DNA from: 3107 sp965216225
Lineage (GTDB): Bacteria; Pseudomonadota; Alphaproteobacteria; Rhodobacterales; Rhodobacteraceae
Assembly (NCBI GenBank): GCA_965216225.1
Contig: CBDCFF010000034.1
Location: 248,001-312,000, forward strand
DNA: 64,000 bases
Direction of reading: 5' to 3'
The notes under the pieces are model-generated. The model worked only from the letters and a program-made list of their open reading frames with translations. It did not search any database and was not told the DNA's origin. Of the stretch, positions 24,615-34,139 are shown in pieces; the first letter of the stretch is position 1; each line of letters starts with the position of its first letter. Both the position numbers and the translations under genes were made by a program.

Positions 24615-25351
24615 GGCCTGCGCCCCTGTCCATGCACGATGACGATCGAGAAATAGGACATCGCCCTGTCGCCCGCTTCTGCCAGACGGCTGACGCTTTG
24701 CTTCTCCATCGTCGCAAATTCCACGATCCAGGCATCGTCAAACCGGCCCGCGGTCTTCAGCGCCGCCTTCACCCTGCCGATATTGCGGCCGATCTTCATC
24801 ACCACCAGCGCATCGGTATCGGCCATGCGGCGGGCAAGCTCTGCCTCCGGCAGGGTCGCCGTCAGGACGGTCAGAACGTCATCGCCCCAGGTGATCGGCA
24901 TACCGGTTGCCGTCCAGGCCCCGGACATGCCGGTGATCGCGGGCACGACCTCCACCGGCGCCGCGCCCGCCAGCCGCGAATGAAGGTGCATGAAAGAGCC
25001 ATAAAAGAACGGATCGCCCTCGCACGGCACGATCACGTCTTCGCCCCGGTCGAGGGTCTTTCGGATATGCGCCACGCAATCCGCGTAGAACGCCGCCAGA
25101 ACCTCGTTATAGCGCGGATCCTCCAGTGGAATTTCGGTGGTGACGGGGTATTCCATCGGGTATTCCACGACATCGCTGCGCAACATCCCCTCGACAATCC
25201 GGCGCGCGCGGCCCGATTTCCCTGCCTTGCGGAAATAGGCGATATGCCTGGCCCTGCGCAGCAGCCGGTCAGAGCGCACACTCATCAACTCCCGATCACC
25301 GGGGCCAAGGCCGACGCCGTAAAGCGTGCCGGTTCCGGTCGCGTCCGTCAT
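24611..25351 (-). CDS. cobI: Precorrin-2 C20-methyltransferase CobI
   Basis: CobI converts precorrin-2 to precorrin-3A. The 246-residue protein begins with TGTLYGVGLGPGDRELMSVR and has RHIAYFRKAGKSGRARRIVE, then EYPMEYPVTTEIPLEDPRY, DVIVPCEGDPFFYGSFMHL, VVPAITGMSGAWTATGMPI and VVMKIGRNIGRVKAAL, which fit CobI. Start 25351 overlaps the cobH stop (ATGA). Coding frame continues far upstream without homology. Confidence 0.94.
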   Translation of the reverse strand: MTDATGTGTLYGVGLGPGDRELMSVRSDRLLRRARHIAYFRKAGKSGRARRIVEGMLRSDVVEYPMEYPVTTEIPLEDPRYNEVLAAFYADCVAHIRKTLDRGEDVIVPCEGDPFFYGSFMHLHSRLAGAAPVEVVPAITGMSGAWTATGMPITWGDDVLTVLTATLPEAELARRMADTDALVVMKIGRNIGRVKAALKTAGRFDDAWIVEFATMEKQSVSRLAEAGDRAMSYFSIVIVHGQGRRP

Positions 25352-25977
25352 TCCGCGCGGCTCGCAATGGCGTTGATGGCGGCGACGGTGATCGCGCTGC
25401 CGCCCAGACGCCCCCCGACGATGCAGCACGGCGCCGGCTGCGCCTTCCACAGTGCATCCTTGGCTTCGACCGCGCCGACAAAGCCCACCGGACACCCGAT
25501 GATCGCCGCCGGGCGCGGGCAGTCCGGGTCTTCCAGCATGTCGAGCAGATGAAAGAGCGCCGTGGGCGCATTGCCGATCGCCACGACCGCGCCTCCGAGC
25601 CTGTCCCGCCACAGTTCCAGCGCGGCTGCGGACCGGGTGTTCCGCATCTTCGCCGCCAGATCGCGGACGCCCCCGGCATGAAGCGTGCAGATCACTTCGT
25701 TATCGGCGGGCAGGCGCGGGCGGGTGATGCCCTCGCTGACCATCCGCGCATCGCACAACACCGGCGCGCCGTTTTCCAGTGCGGTGCGGGCGGCCGATAC
25801 GAGGCCCGGCGAAAAGCGGATATGCGGCGCCAGATCGACCATGCCCGCCGCATGAATCATGCGCACGGCAACCTGCTCTTCATCCCTGTCGAAGCGGGCA
25901 AGCTCTGCCTCTGCCCGGATGATGGCAAAGGACTGCCTGTAGATCGCATCGCCGCCGGTTTCGTATTCGTGGGGCAT
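25348..25977 (-). CDS. cobH: Precorrin-8X methylmutase CobH
   Basis: CobH moves the methyl from C-11 to C-12 to give hydrogenobyrinic acid. The 209-residue protein has YETGGDAIYRQSFAIIRAE, AVRMIHAAGMVDLAPHIRF (the conserved His at the active site), VLCDARMVSEGITRPRLPA, AIGNAPTALFHLLDML and IIGCPVGFVGAVEAKDAL, all family signatures. It overlaps cobG by one base (TGATG) and cobI by four. Confidence 0.95.
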   Translation of the reverse strand: MPHEYETGGDAIYRQSFAIIRAEAELARFDRDEEQVAVRMIHAAGMVDLAPHIRFSPGLVSAARTALENGAPVLCDARMVSEGITRPRLPADNEVICTLHAGGVRDLAAKMRNTRSAAALELWRDRLGGAVVAIGNAPTALFHLLDMLEDPDCPRPAAIIGCPVGFVGAVEAKDALWKAQPAPCCIVGGRLGGSAITVAAINAIASRAE

Positions 25978-27137
25978 CAGGTGGTGGCTCCTAAACGAGA
26001 TAGCAGGGCCCGGGCGGACAGCCCGGTTTCCTGTGGCGCATCCCATGAATGGCCGTTTGAAACAAGATCGAACAGACCCTCGCGGCCAATGAGCGTGACA
26101 GCCGCCGGGCGCGGGCGGGCGCAGCCCTTGGCGCAGCCCGAGACGTGGAGAGTCCCGTTGACGAATGGTGCCAGCCGACGTGCGGTTTTCCGGGTCTCGA
26201 CACTTGCCGAACTGCAAAACGGCGCACCCGGACACGCGCTGACCGACAGCAACCGGTCATCTGACGAGGTGATGAAATCCCCGCCCGCGTCTGCGCCCTC
26301 GCCCTCGCCCTCAATCTCCCCGGCGTTTTCCAGCAGCAACATTCGCCACGGTGTGACACGCACCGCCCGCGCGCCGCTGTTTGTGACAAGCGCCGAAAAC
26401 CCCTTTGCCTCCATCTTGCCGAATGGCACACCCAGTATCCTGAAATGGAAAAGCGACCCCGGCGTCAGCTTGCGCCCACAGACCCGGCGCGGCGCGGATC
26501 GCCATCGGGCGGGAAGCGCCTGCGATTCCAGATGCCGCGCCATGCGCCCGCTTGCCGGACCGCCGGTTTCGCAGAACCAGCCTGCCATCTCGACCAGCGC
26601 CGGAAGCGCCGCATCAGGGTCGATGGGCCAGCCATTCGCGCTGCCGTCCGCGCGCAGCATCAATGCGCCGCGATCCGACAGTTCAAAGCGGAAATCAGCC
26701 GAACAATCGCCCGGCATTGCAGCCTGGCCTGCATCTATTGAATAGCCGACTTTCGCTGGCATTTCAGGCAGTTCCGCAAGGGTCGCCTCAAGCGCGACCG
26801 CAAGCCGGTGCGACAGGTCGCCCGCTTCCCACAAGGGCGTGATCAGGATATTCCGGCGGCGTTCCAGAGCGGGATCATCATCCAGCAGGGCCAGCGCATT
26901 CAGATCATTCAGCAGCGCCCCGTGTCCGGCCTCGCTCACCCCCCGGATCTGCAAATTCGCCCGGCTCGTCAGGTCGATGATCCCGTTGCCGTGACGTTCC
27001 GAGGCTTCGCACAAGCCCAGCGCCTGATCCGCCGTCAGCCTTGCAAGCCGGGGCCGGACGCGCACCACCAGCCCGTCGCCCGACCTCATCGGGCGCCAGG
27101 CGCCAGGGCAGCGGCCCTCTGGCCGGGGCCGCGTCAT
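25977..27137 (-). CDS. cobG: Precorrin-3B synthase CobG
   Basis: CobG is the oxygen-dependent Fe-S monooxygenase that hydroxylates precorrin-3A at C-20 and forms the lactone, the step that defines the aerobic pathway. The 386-residue protein has the sulfite-reductase-type fold with GIIDLTSRANLQIRGV, and a cluster ligand set of Cys302, Cys308, Cys335 and Cys339 (ACPGAPFC and SGCAKGC). Start 27137 is within an ATGA overlap with cobN. An acidic Glu/Gly stretch at about 274-287 (AGEIEGEGEGADAGG) is unusual for the family and is probably a loop. Confidence 0.92.
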   Translation of the reverse strand: MTRPRPEGRCPGAWRPMRSGDGLVVRVRPRLARLTADQALGLCEASERHGNGIIDLTSRANLQIRGVSEAGHGALLNDLNALALLDDDPALERRRNILITPLWEAGDLSHRLAVALEATLAELPEMPAKVGYSIDAGQAAMPGDCSADFRFELSDRGALMLRADGSANGWPIDPDAALPALVEMAGWFCETGGPASGRMARHLESQALPARWRSAPRRVCGRKLTPGSLFHFRILGVPFGKMEAKGFSALVTNSGARAVRVTPWRMLLLENAGEIEGEGEGADAGGDFITSSDDRLLSVSACPGAPFCSSASVETRKTARRLAPFVNGTLHVSGCAKGCARPRPAAVTLIGREGLFDLVSNGHSWDAPQETGLSARALLSRLGATT

Positions 27138-30100
27138 GCCCGCAACTCCAGCGAGGCGAGGACAGAGTTGCGCCGCGTGTGCCACAATCCGGCCTCCAGC
27201 AATGCCGCAAACCGGTTCTGCATGGCGCGCAGCGCCCCCGGATTGCGCGCTTCCAGAAACGCCCGAACCGCGTCATCGCCCAGCGTCGCCGCGTGGTAGA
27301 GGTCAAACAGATGCGGCTCGACCACGCCTGCAAGGCTGGCGAAACAGGCGAGGTGGTCCAGCGTCGCCGCAATCTCCGCGCCGCCGCGAAAGCCATGGCG
27401 CATCATGCCGGCGATCCAGTCGGGGTTGGCGGCGCGGGCGCGCACGACGCGGGCGATTTCCTCTTGCAGGGTCCGGGCGCGCGGATTGGCCGGGTCGGCA
27501 TTGTCGAGGTGATAGAGCGTCGCCCGTCCGCCGACGACCTTCTGCGCGGCGGCAAAGCCTGCCTCATGCGCGGCATAATCCGCCGCCAGCAGCAGATCGG
27601 TTTCCGGCAGGTCCTGCAAGTGAACAAACGCATCGGCCCCGGCAAGGCGCGCCTCGATCCCGGCGCGGTCCTGCTGCGCCTCGCCCTGATCCAGCCTCCA
27701 CTGGCTGGCCGACAGCCATGCCTCGCCCGCCTGCGCACGGCCTTCGTCGGAATGATCGTCCATCGCGTGGCCCATGTTCAGCCCATGGCTGCCCGGCGCC
27801 GGGCCATAAACCCGCCCGCCGGGGGCTTGCCCGGCATGGGGATTCCAGGCGACGGCCTCATCGCGCTTCGACAGCGCCTTCACCGCCTGCCCGAAAAGCG
27901 CCGGGAGGGTCGGGAAAACGTCGCGGAACAGGCCCGAGACGCGCAATGTCACGTCAATCCGGGGCCGTTCCAGCAAGCTGACCGGCAGGATTTCCACGCC
28001 CGAGACGCGGTCGGATTGTTCATCCCAGACGGGCTTTGCCCCCAGCAGATGCAGCGCCATGGCAAATTCCTCCCCCGCCGTGCGCATGGTGGCGGACCCC
28101 CAGAGATCGACGATCAGCCCCTTCGGGTAATCGCCTTCTTCCTGCAAATGGCGGCGGATGAGTTCCCCGGCCAGCTTCACGCCCTGCGCATGGGCGGCGC
28201 GGGTTGGCACTGCCCGAGGGTCGGTTGCGAAGAGGTTGCGCCCGGTCGGCAACATGTCGGTATTGCCTCGGTATGGAGAGCCCGCCGGACCTGCCTCGAT
28301 CCGCTTGCCCGCCAGTGCATCCAGCAACGCCGCGCGCTCGGACTCTGCGGATGCCGGGGTTTCGAAAACGTCGTTTGCCTGCCCGGCGCGGCCATAGACA
28401 TGCAGCCCGTCGCCGAACCGGCTTGCCTTCACATCGCAGACAAACCGGTCAATGCGGGTGATCGCCGCTGCCGTCGTGGCGGCGGCGTCAAGACCCAGAT
28501 CCGCCTCCAGGCCCAGTGCCTGCGCCTCGTCGCGGATATCCGATTGCAGCCGGTCGCGGCGTCGGGGGTCAAGCCCGCCGGCATTGGAAAACTCGTCCAG
28601 CAACCCCTCCAGCCGCACCAGCCCTGCCGGCACGCCGCCCTGTTTCATCGGCGGCGGGATATGGCCCAGCGTCACCGCCGCCACCCGCCGTTTGGCCTGC
28701 GCAGCCTCGCCGGGGTCATTGACGATGAAGGGATAGATCACCGGAACCGGTCCGATCAGCGCCTCCGGCCAGCATTCCCCCGACAGCGCCACCGATTTCC
28801 CCGGCAGCCATTCCAGTGTGCCATGGGCGCCGACATGGATCAGGGCGTCGATCCGTTCGGCCTGCCGGAGCCACAGATAGAAGGCGACACAGGCATGGCG
28901 CGGCGTGCGGCCAAGATCGTGATACGTGTCATCGCGCGTCTCGGGGATACCGCGTTCGGGTTGCAGCGCAACCAGAACCTTGCCCCGGCGCGTGGCGGCA
29001 AAGCGGAAGACGCCATCACGACAGGCCGGGTCATCTTCGGGCGCGCCCCAGACCCTGGCCAGAACCTTGCGCAGCGGGTCGCACAGACCGGCCAGCGCCG
29101 CCAGATACTCATCGACGGGCCAGTCAAGCGCCCCGGTTGCCAGCGCCTGCTCCAACGGATCGCCGCAAATCGCCTCGTATCCCTCTGCCTGCAAATCCTC
29201 CAGCATCGCCTCTGCCGAGGCCAGCGCGTCAAGCCCCACCGCATGGGCCATCCGATGCGCCTTGCCGGGATAGGTTGACAGGATCATCGCCAACCGCTTT
29301 TCCGCCGCGGGTTTCCGCCCCAGCGCAACCCAGCGCGACAGGCGATCAGTCATTGCCCCGATCCGCTCAGGCTCTGCCCGATGGACAAACCGGGAATATT
29401 CCAGCGCCGCGTCGCGGTGGCCCGGCTCCTTGAACGACGCGACGCCCGCGAAGATGCGCCCGTCCACCTCGGGCAGCACCACATGCATGGCAAGATCGGC
29501 AGGCGACAGGCCGCGTTCCGCCCCGGCCCAGGTCTTGCGGCGAGAGGTCGAGAGCGCGACCTGAAAGACCGGTACGCCGCCTGCGTCCAGCGGCGAGGTT
29601 CCATCCGCGCCCTTGCCGGAAAACGCCGTGGCATTGACGATGGCGGCGGGTTTCAACTCGTGGATTCGCGCGGCGATCCAGCGCGCGGCATCGGGTTTTT
29701 TCAGCGACGGCGCAAAGAGGCCGATGACATCGAACCCCCGCTTCCCCAGCGATTCGAACATCGTTTCGATCGGGTCGAGATCCGCCGCCGTCAGATAGGC
29801 GCGATAAAAACTGACCACGACGCGCGGGCGGGTGGAGCGTTCGGCAAACAGGTTCGGGTCGATCACCCCGTCGCCGGGCGTCCAGGCGCCCACTTGCGGC
29901 AATTGCTTGGACCCGGCCACCGGCCCGGCATAAAGCCCCGCCGCCAGCGCCATCTGCGCCAGCGCCGCCTGCGCCGCCACCGCCCCGCCGGTATCGCACA
30001 ACTGCGCGAGGCGTTTCAGGGTCGAGGCGGGCAGGGTCGAGGCGTCATCGAGTCCGGGGTCCGGCCGCCCGTCGGCGGGCAGCACCGCCAGCGCGATCCC

Positions 30101-30421
30101 TTGTGCGCGCGCCAGGGCTTCGGTCTGCTGCAAGCCGTAAGACCAATAGGACACCCCCCCGATCAGACGGATCAGGATGCCCTTCGCACCTTTCAGCGTC
30201 CGTTCGACATAGGTATCGACCGACAGCGGATGTTTCAGCGCCGCCAGATTGGCAAGCCGCAGGCCGGGCAGATTGCCCGCCGCCCGGCGCCATCCTGCCG
30301 CGAACGCACCAAGGTCGCTGTCGGAAAAGGACAGCACCACCAGATCCGCCGGGCTCTGGCCCAGATCGGTCGGGGTTTCGGTTTCCTCAAGCCCGTGGCT
30401 TTCGCGAAAGACGACGTGCAT
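27134..30421 (-). CDS. cobN: Cobaltochelatase large subunit CobN
   Basis: CobN binds hydrogenobyrinic acid a,c-diamide and, with CobS and CobT, inserts cobalt at the cost of ATP. The 1095-residue length fits alphaproteobacterial CobN. Recognisable segments include GILIRLIGGVSYWSYGLQQ, AAIVNATAFSGKG, VFQVALSTSRRKTWAGAERG, GAHGTLEWLPGKSVALSGEC, YKGLIVDLWGSATMRTAGEE-like (YPKGLIVDLWGSATMR), and the C-terminal RHGFRGGAEIAATLDHL. cobS and cobT are not in the window. The start is 11 bases after the cobW stop and has no alternative nearby. Confidence 0.95.
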   Translation of the reverse strand: MHVVFRESHGLEETETPTDLGQSPADLVVLSFSDSDLGAFAAGWRRAAGNLPGLRLANLAALKHPLSVDTYVERTLKGAKGILIRLIGGVSYWSYGLQQTEALARAQGIALAVLPADGRPDPGLDDASTLPASTLKRLAQLCDTGGAVAAQAALAQMALAAGLYAGPVAGSKQLPQVGAWTPGDGVIDPNLFAERSTRPRVVVSFYRAYLTAADLDPIETMFESLGKRGFDVIGLFAPSLKKPDAARWIAARIHELKPAAIVNATAFSGKGADGTSPLDAGGVPVFQVALSTSRRKTWAGAERGLSPADLAMHVVLPEVDGRIFAGVASFKEPGHRDAALEYSRFVHRAEPERIGAMTDRLSRWVALGRKPAAEKRLAMILSTYPGKAHRMAHAVGLDALASAEAMLEDLQAEGYEAICGDPLEQALATGALDWPVDEYLAALAGLCDPLRKVLARVWGAPEDDPACRDGVFRFAATRRGKVLVALQPERGIPETRDDTYHDLGRTPRHACVAFYLWLRQAERIDALIHVGAHGTLEWLPGKSVALSGECWPEALIGPVPVIYPFIVNDPGEAAQAKRRVAAVTLGHIPPPMKQGGVPAGLVRLEGLLDEFSNAGGLDPRRRDRLQSDIRDEAQALGLEADLGLDAAATTAAAITRIDRFVCDVKASRFGDGLHVYGRAGQANDVFETPASAESERAALLDALAGKRIEAGPAGSPYRGNTDMLPTGRNLFATDPRAVPTRAAHAQGVKLAGELIRRHLQEEGDYPKGLIVDLWGSATMRTAGEEFAMALHLLGAKPVWDEQSDRVSGVEILPVSLLERPRIDVTLRVSGLFRDVFPTLPALFGQAVKALSKRDEAVAWNPHAGQAPGGRVYGPAPGSHGLNMGHAMDDHSDEGRAQAGEAWLSASQWRLDQGEAQQDRAGIEARLAGADAFVHLQDLPETDLLLAADYAAHEAGFAAAQKVVGGRATLYHLDNADPANPRARTLQEEIARVVRARAANPDWIAGMMRHGFRGGAEIAATLDHLACFASLAGVVEPHLFDLYHAATLGDDAVRAFLEARNPGALRAMQNRFAALLEAGLWHTRRNSVLASLELRA

Positions 30422-30432
30422 CGGCGGCTCTT

Positions 30433-31488
30433 TTATTCAGCGGGTTCGGACACAGCCACGAGAATGTCGTGAATGGCGGTTGCGTCGATGTCGTCATGTC
30501 CGGCAATCGCCACCAGACGGCCCCGGCGCGCCTCATCCACTTTCCACGGGCGGTCGAACTGATGGCGCACGCGCGCGCCCACGGCCTGCACCAGCAGACG
30601 CATCGGCCTGCCCGAAACGGCGGCGTAGCCCTTGACGCGCAGGATGTTCAGCTCATTCGCCAGCCGTTCGATCCGCGCCGCCAGTTCCGCCGGGTCGGAC
30701 TGCTCCGGCAGGTCGATGACGACGCTTGCGAACTCTTCATGATCATGGTCATGGGGTGTGTCGTGGTGCGACGGTCGCGCATCCAGATCATCCTCCGCCG
30801 CCGCATCGAGGCCAAGGATTACACGCGGATCGACCGCGCCTTCGGTGATTTCGATGATCGGCGGCCTGCGCGGGGCCGCTGCCCCGATCACGTCACGCGC
30901 CGTTGCGATGCCTTCGGCCCCGGCCAGATCGGTCTTGGTCAGCAGAACGATGTCGGCACAGGAAATCTGATCCCCGAACACTTCGGACAGCGGCGTTTCG
31001 TGGTCCAGGCTTTCATCGGCGGCGCGCTGTGCCTCCACCCGGTTCGCATCGGGGGCGAAGCGGCCGGCCGCCACCGCCTCTGCATCCGCCAGTGCGATCA
31101 CGCCATCCACGGTGATGCGCGAACGGATGTCGGGCCAGTCGAACGCCTTCAGCAGCGGCTTGGGCAGGGCAAGGCCGGAGGTTTCGATCAGGATATGATC
31201 CGGGCGCGGCGCCAGCGCCATCAGCGACTCGATTGCCGGGATGAAATCATCGGCCACGGTGCAACAGATGCAGCCATTGGCGAGTTCCAGAATATTTTCC
31301 GCCGGGCAGTTCTCATCGGCGCAGGTTCCGAGGATGTCGCCATCGACGCCCACATCGCCGAACTCGTTCACGATCACCGCCAGCCGTCTGCCGCCGGGGT
31401 TTTCCAGCAGGTGGCGGATCACGGTCGTCTTGCCCGCCCCCAGAAAGCCGGTGATCACCGTGACCGGCAGTTTCGACAGATCGCTCAT
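30433..31488 (-). CDS. cobW: CobW-type metal-binding GTPase
   Basis: CobW is a GTPase thought to handle cobalt for the aerobic chelatase step. The 351-residue protein has the P-loop GFLGAGKTT (14-22), the metal-site motif GCICC (72-76), Walker B-like ILIETSGLALP, LLTKTDL (guanine specificity), and a His-rich loop (HHDTPHDHDHEE) before the C-terminal domain with NILRVKGYAAVSGRPMRLL and QAVGARVRHQF. It is the first gene of the cob operon and is preceded by a cobalamin riboswitch. Start 31488 was chosen because MSDLSKLPVTVITGFLGAGK is the family start. Confidence 0.95.
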   Translation of the reverse strand: MSDLSKLPVTVITGFLGAGKTTVIRHLLENPGGRRLAVIVNEFGDVGVDGDILGTCADENCPAENILELANGCICCTVADDFIPAIESLMALAPRPDHILIETSGLALPKPLLKAFDWPDIRSRITVDGVIALADAEAVAAGRFAPDANRVEAQRAADESLDHETPLSEVFGDQISCADIVLLTKTDLAGAEGIATARDVIGAAAPRRPPIIEITEGAVDPRVILGLDAAAEDDLDARPSHHDTPHDHDHEEFASVVIDLPEQSDPAELAARIERLANELNILRVKGYAAVSGRPMRLLVQAVGARVRHQFDRPWKVDEARRGRLVAIAGHDDIDATAIHDILVAVSEPAE

Positions 31489-31611
31489 CTTCCGCCCTCC
31501 GCACGTTGTTTCCGCACACTGTTGAAGTCCGGTTCCGAACGGGGAGTCTGGCGGCGGCCGGCCTTGCAGTCTGACCTGTTCCCGGCACGCCCCGTCCGGT
31601 TGCGTCATTTC

Positions 31612-31780
31612 CGTTGCCGGCAGGTTTCCCGGCTTGCGGGCTCGGGGCCTTGTTGCGGCCCTGCGGTCCCCCGCCTTCCCGGCCCGATGGGCCAGTGGCG
31701 TCCGGGGGCCTGCCCGGTCACGGTCGCAGGGGCGGCTGCGCTTCGGGAACATTCCCTGTCGCATTCCCTTTTCACCTGTC
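31612..31780 (-). promoter_or_regulatory. Cobalamin riboswitch upstream of cobW
   Basis: On the minus strand the leader holds GGTGAAAAGGGAATGCGAC, then GAATGTTCCCGAAGCGCAGC, CCGCCCCTGCGACCGTGA and the B12 box with GCCACTG (31693-31699), and later CCCGCAAGCCGGGAAACCTG. This order is the conserved core of the AdoCbl riboswitch. It lies about 125-290 bases before the cobW start. It would repress the cobW-N-G-H-I-J operon, and by read-through cobL-E-M-B-A-F, when cobalamin is plentiful. cobO on the other strand is not under it. Confidence 0.88.
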
Positions 31781-31847
31781 CTATGACAGGACCAGCCCTG
31801 CCGCTTTGGGCTATCAGGGGGCGGCTTGTCAAGCCCCGGAGACGCGA

Positions 31848-32456
31848 ATGACCACGGATGCCGAACGCCACGCCGCCAGGATGGCCAGGATCAAGGCCGC
31901 CCGCGCCCGGATGATGGAAACGAAGACCACGGAAAAAGGTCTGATCATCGTTCATACCGGCAAGGGCAAGGGCAAGTCCAGCGCCGGATTCGGCATGATC
32001 CTGCGCTGCATCGCGCATCGGATGCCCTGCGCCGTGGTGCAGTTCATCAAGGGCGCGATGGCCACCGGCGAGCGCACCCTGATCGAAGAACATTTCCCCG
32101 ACATCTGCCGGTTCTACACGATGGGCGAAGGTTTCACTTGGGAAACCCAGGACAGGGAACGCGATACAGCCGCCGCGCGGGCCGCCTGGGCGAAGGCGCG
32201 GGAACTGATCCTGGACCCGGATATCCGGATGGTGCTGCTGGACGAAATCAACATCGCCCTGCGCTATGGCTATATCGAAACGCCGGAAGTGGTGGAGTTC
32301 CTGCTGAACGAAAAGCCCCGCATGACCCATGTATGCCTTACCGGGCGCAATGCCGGGGCCGAACTTCTGCAAGCCGCCGATCTGGCGACCGACATGACGC
32401 TGCTGAAACACCCGTTCCGGGATGGGGTGAAGGCGCAGAAGGGGGTGGAGTTCTAG
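31848..32456 (+). CDS. cobO: Cob(I)yrinic acid a,c-diamide adenosyltransferase CobO
   Basis: CobO adds the adenosyl group to cob(I)yrinic acid a,c-diamide. The 202-residue protein has the P-loop HTGKGKGKSSAGFG (about 36-49), VVQFIKGAMATGERTLIE, CRFYTMGEGFTWETQD, VLLDEINIALRYGYI and VCLTGRNAGAELLQAADLAT, all CobO/BtuR signatures. It is divergent from cobW. A GGAG site lies 7 bases before the ATG. Confidence 0.95.
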   Translation: MTTDAERHAARMARIKAARARMMETKTTEKGLIIVHTGKGKGKSSAGFGMILRCIAHRMPCAVVQFIKGAMATGERTLIEEHFPDICRFYTMGEGFTWETQDRERDTAAARAAWAKARELILDPDIRMVLLDEINIALRYGYIETPEVVEFLLNEKPRMTHVCLTGRNAGAELLQAADLATDMTLLKHPFRDGVKAQKGVEF

Positions 32457-32462
32457 GGCAGC

Positions 32463-32548
32463 CTGCGGACCCTGTGAGAGTGGCGGAGTGGCCGGTTGCG
32501 CCGGGGAAGGCCGGGCGCGGGGCATCCGCAGGACGTGACATTTTTTTG
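32463..32548 (+). terminator. Bipartite terminator-like structure after cobO
   Basis: CCTGCGGA at 32464-32471 can pair with TCCGCAGG at 32526-32533, enclosing an inner GGCCGG-type hairpin, and a T7 run follows at 32543. This could be a transcription stop for cobO or the 3' part of a small RNA; there is no coding sequence here. Confidence 0.5.
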
Positions 32549-32611
32549 AACAACGGCCAGTTTGGCATTGCACACCCGGACATAGAGTTCTAAGGAAGGG
32601 CCTCGAATTGA

Positions 32612-32688
<77 letters not shown>

Positions 32689-32877
32689 AATTTACCAGAA
32701 AGAAATCAAAGGCTTGGGCCGGATTGAGGCGTCCAGCGGGCGCCTTTCCTGCTTTGCGGCACCAATGCGACACGGGGACGGGCGCATGTTCCTCAGGCGT
32801 TCGCAACTCAAAGGGCTTGCGTGTCAGGGGTTCGCTCTGTCAAACTGAACTGCGCGTCCCACAGGTTGTATCCCAAC

Positions 32878-33951
32878 ATGCCCATTTACGAATTTGCTTC
32901 CGAGAATATCATGCCTTTGAAAAAGACCACCTTTGGCGAGGTTCAAATGCACGAGCGCCGTGACCTTCAGCGTCTGCTGCGCGAGCACATCGCCGTCATA
33001 TCCCCCGGTACTCTTGTGATCGCCGAGGAATACGGGGAGTGGGACGCCTCCGGACGGCGCATCGACCTGCTTGGGATCGACACGAATGCCAATCTTGTCG
33101 TCATCGAATTGAAGCGTACCGAAGACGGCGGGCACATGGATTTGCAAGCCATCCGGTACGCCGCCATGGTCTCGACCATGACCTTTGATCGGGCGGCGGA
33201 CGCATTCGAGCGATACCTGCGCGACATTGGCAGGGAAGACGCTGATGCCCGGTCGGAATTGCTTGCCTTCCTCGAATGGGACGACCCCGATCACGGTCTG
33301 TTCGCGCAGGAGGTGAAGATCGTCCTCGCCTCGGCCGAATTTTCGCCCGAACTGACCACTGCGGTGCTCTGGCTCAACCAGCGCGATCTGGATATCCGGT
33401 GTGTCCGTCTCCAGCCCCATGACATGGACGGCAGGGTGCTGGTCGATGTGCAGCAGATCATTCCGCTGCCGGAAGCTGCCGAATACCAGGTACGGGTGCG
33501 GGAGAAGGAGCGCGGGGTCCGCAAGGAGCGTGGGGCGCGAACCAGCAGCGCGGACTACACAAAATACGACCTGACGCTTGGTGACGAGGATTATCCCCGC
33601 GAGTCCAAGCGATGGGCGATTTTACGCACATTCAGCTATCTCGTGGAGAGTGGCGTCACCCCGGAAGCCGTTGCGGAACATTGCGGGCCGATGGCCAAGC
33701 GCGCCCTCATCTGGGTCGAGGGGGAGGTTGGCGGCGGGGACTTCGTTCGCCTTGCCACCGCAGCCCGTGCGGCAGAGGGCGGGCGATTTGATCCGATCCG
33801 CTTCTTCTGTGGCGAGGGTGAACTGATGCGGGTCGGCGGTCGGACATATGCTTTCACGAACCAGTGGGTCGGGTCGGATTGGCTGGCGGCGATGACGAAC
33901 CTGCGAGATGCCTTCCCGGATCGCCGGATCGACTTCACTGCCGCAGAATGA
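32878..33951 (+). CDS. Predicted PD-(D/E)xK nuclease (DUF91/NucS-like)
   Basis: The 357-residue protein begins MPIYEFASENIMPLKKTTFG and carries a clear nuclease core near the N-terminus: SGRRIDLLGIDTNANLVVIELKR, with the Asp, Glu and Lys of the PD-(D/E)xK fold and then QAIRYAAMVSTM as the trailing helix. The C-terminal half has no assigned domain. Such proteins resemble the NucS/DUF91 endonuclease group. It follows the initiator tRNA gene by about 190 bases, without other mobility genes, so an island origin is only a possibility. The start was chosen at 32878; upstream in-frame codons look non-coding. Confidence 0.7.
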   Translation: MPIYEFASENIMPLKKTTFGEVQMHERRDLQRLLREHIAVISPGTLVIAEEYGEWDASGRRIDLLGIDTNANLVVIELKRTEDGGHMDLQAIRYAAMVSTMTFDRAADAFERYLRDIGREDADARSELLAFLEWDDPDHGLFAQEVKIVLASAEFSPELTTAVLWLNQRDLDIRCVRLQPHDMDGRVLVDVQQIIPLPEAAEYQVRVREKERGVRKERGARTSSADYTKYDLTLGDEDYPRESKRWAILRTFSYLVESGVTPEAVAEHCGPMAKRALIWVEGEVGGGDFVRLATAARAAEGGRFDPIRFFCGEGELMRVGGRTYAFTNQWVGSDWLAAMTNLRDAFPDRRIDFTAAE

Positions 33952-34139
33952 GCGCCGCCATTTCGCTTGCCTTGGCGCGGCTGCCAGAGCCGTGATGTCC
34001 CCGACGCCCGCAACCATGCCCGGCGTCAGTCGCACGACAATATCCACATGCGTCGTTCAATCTGCGCCGAACGTCGAAAATCGACGACGTGCCGGGATGC
34101 TTTTTCCGTAGAACATGCGACATCGGAAAGGAGTTCCAC

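Noticed and set aside
27041..29278. 745-codon plus-strand open frame within cobN
   Set aside because: Antisense to well-conserved CobN blocks and without recognisable motifs.
31500..31847. Second cobalamin riboswitch facing cobO
   Set aside because: The conserved core is present only on the minus strand toward cobW; no B12 box in plus orientation before cobO.
33952..34139. Short minus-strand frame with IVVRLTPGMVAGVGDITALA
   Set aside because: Looks vaguely protein-like but is only about 35 residues, with no start or partner; could be an eroded gene end but cannot be supported.
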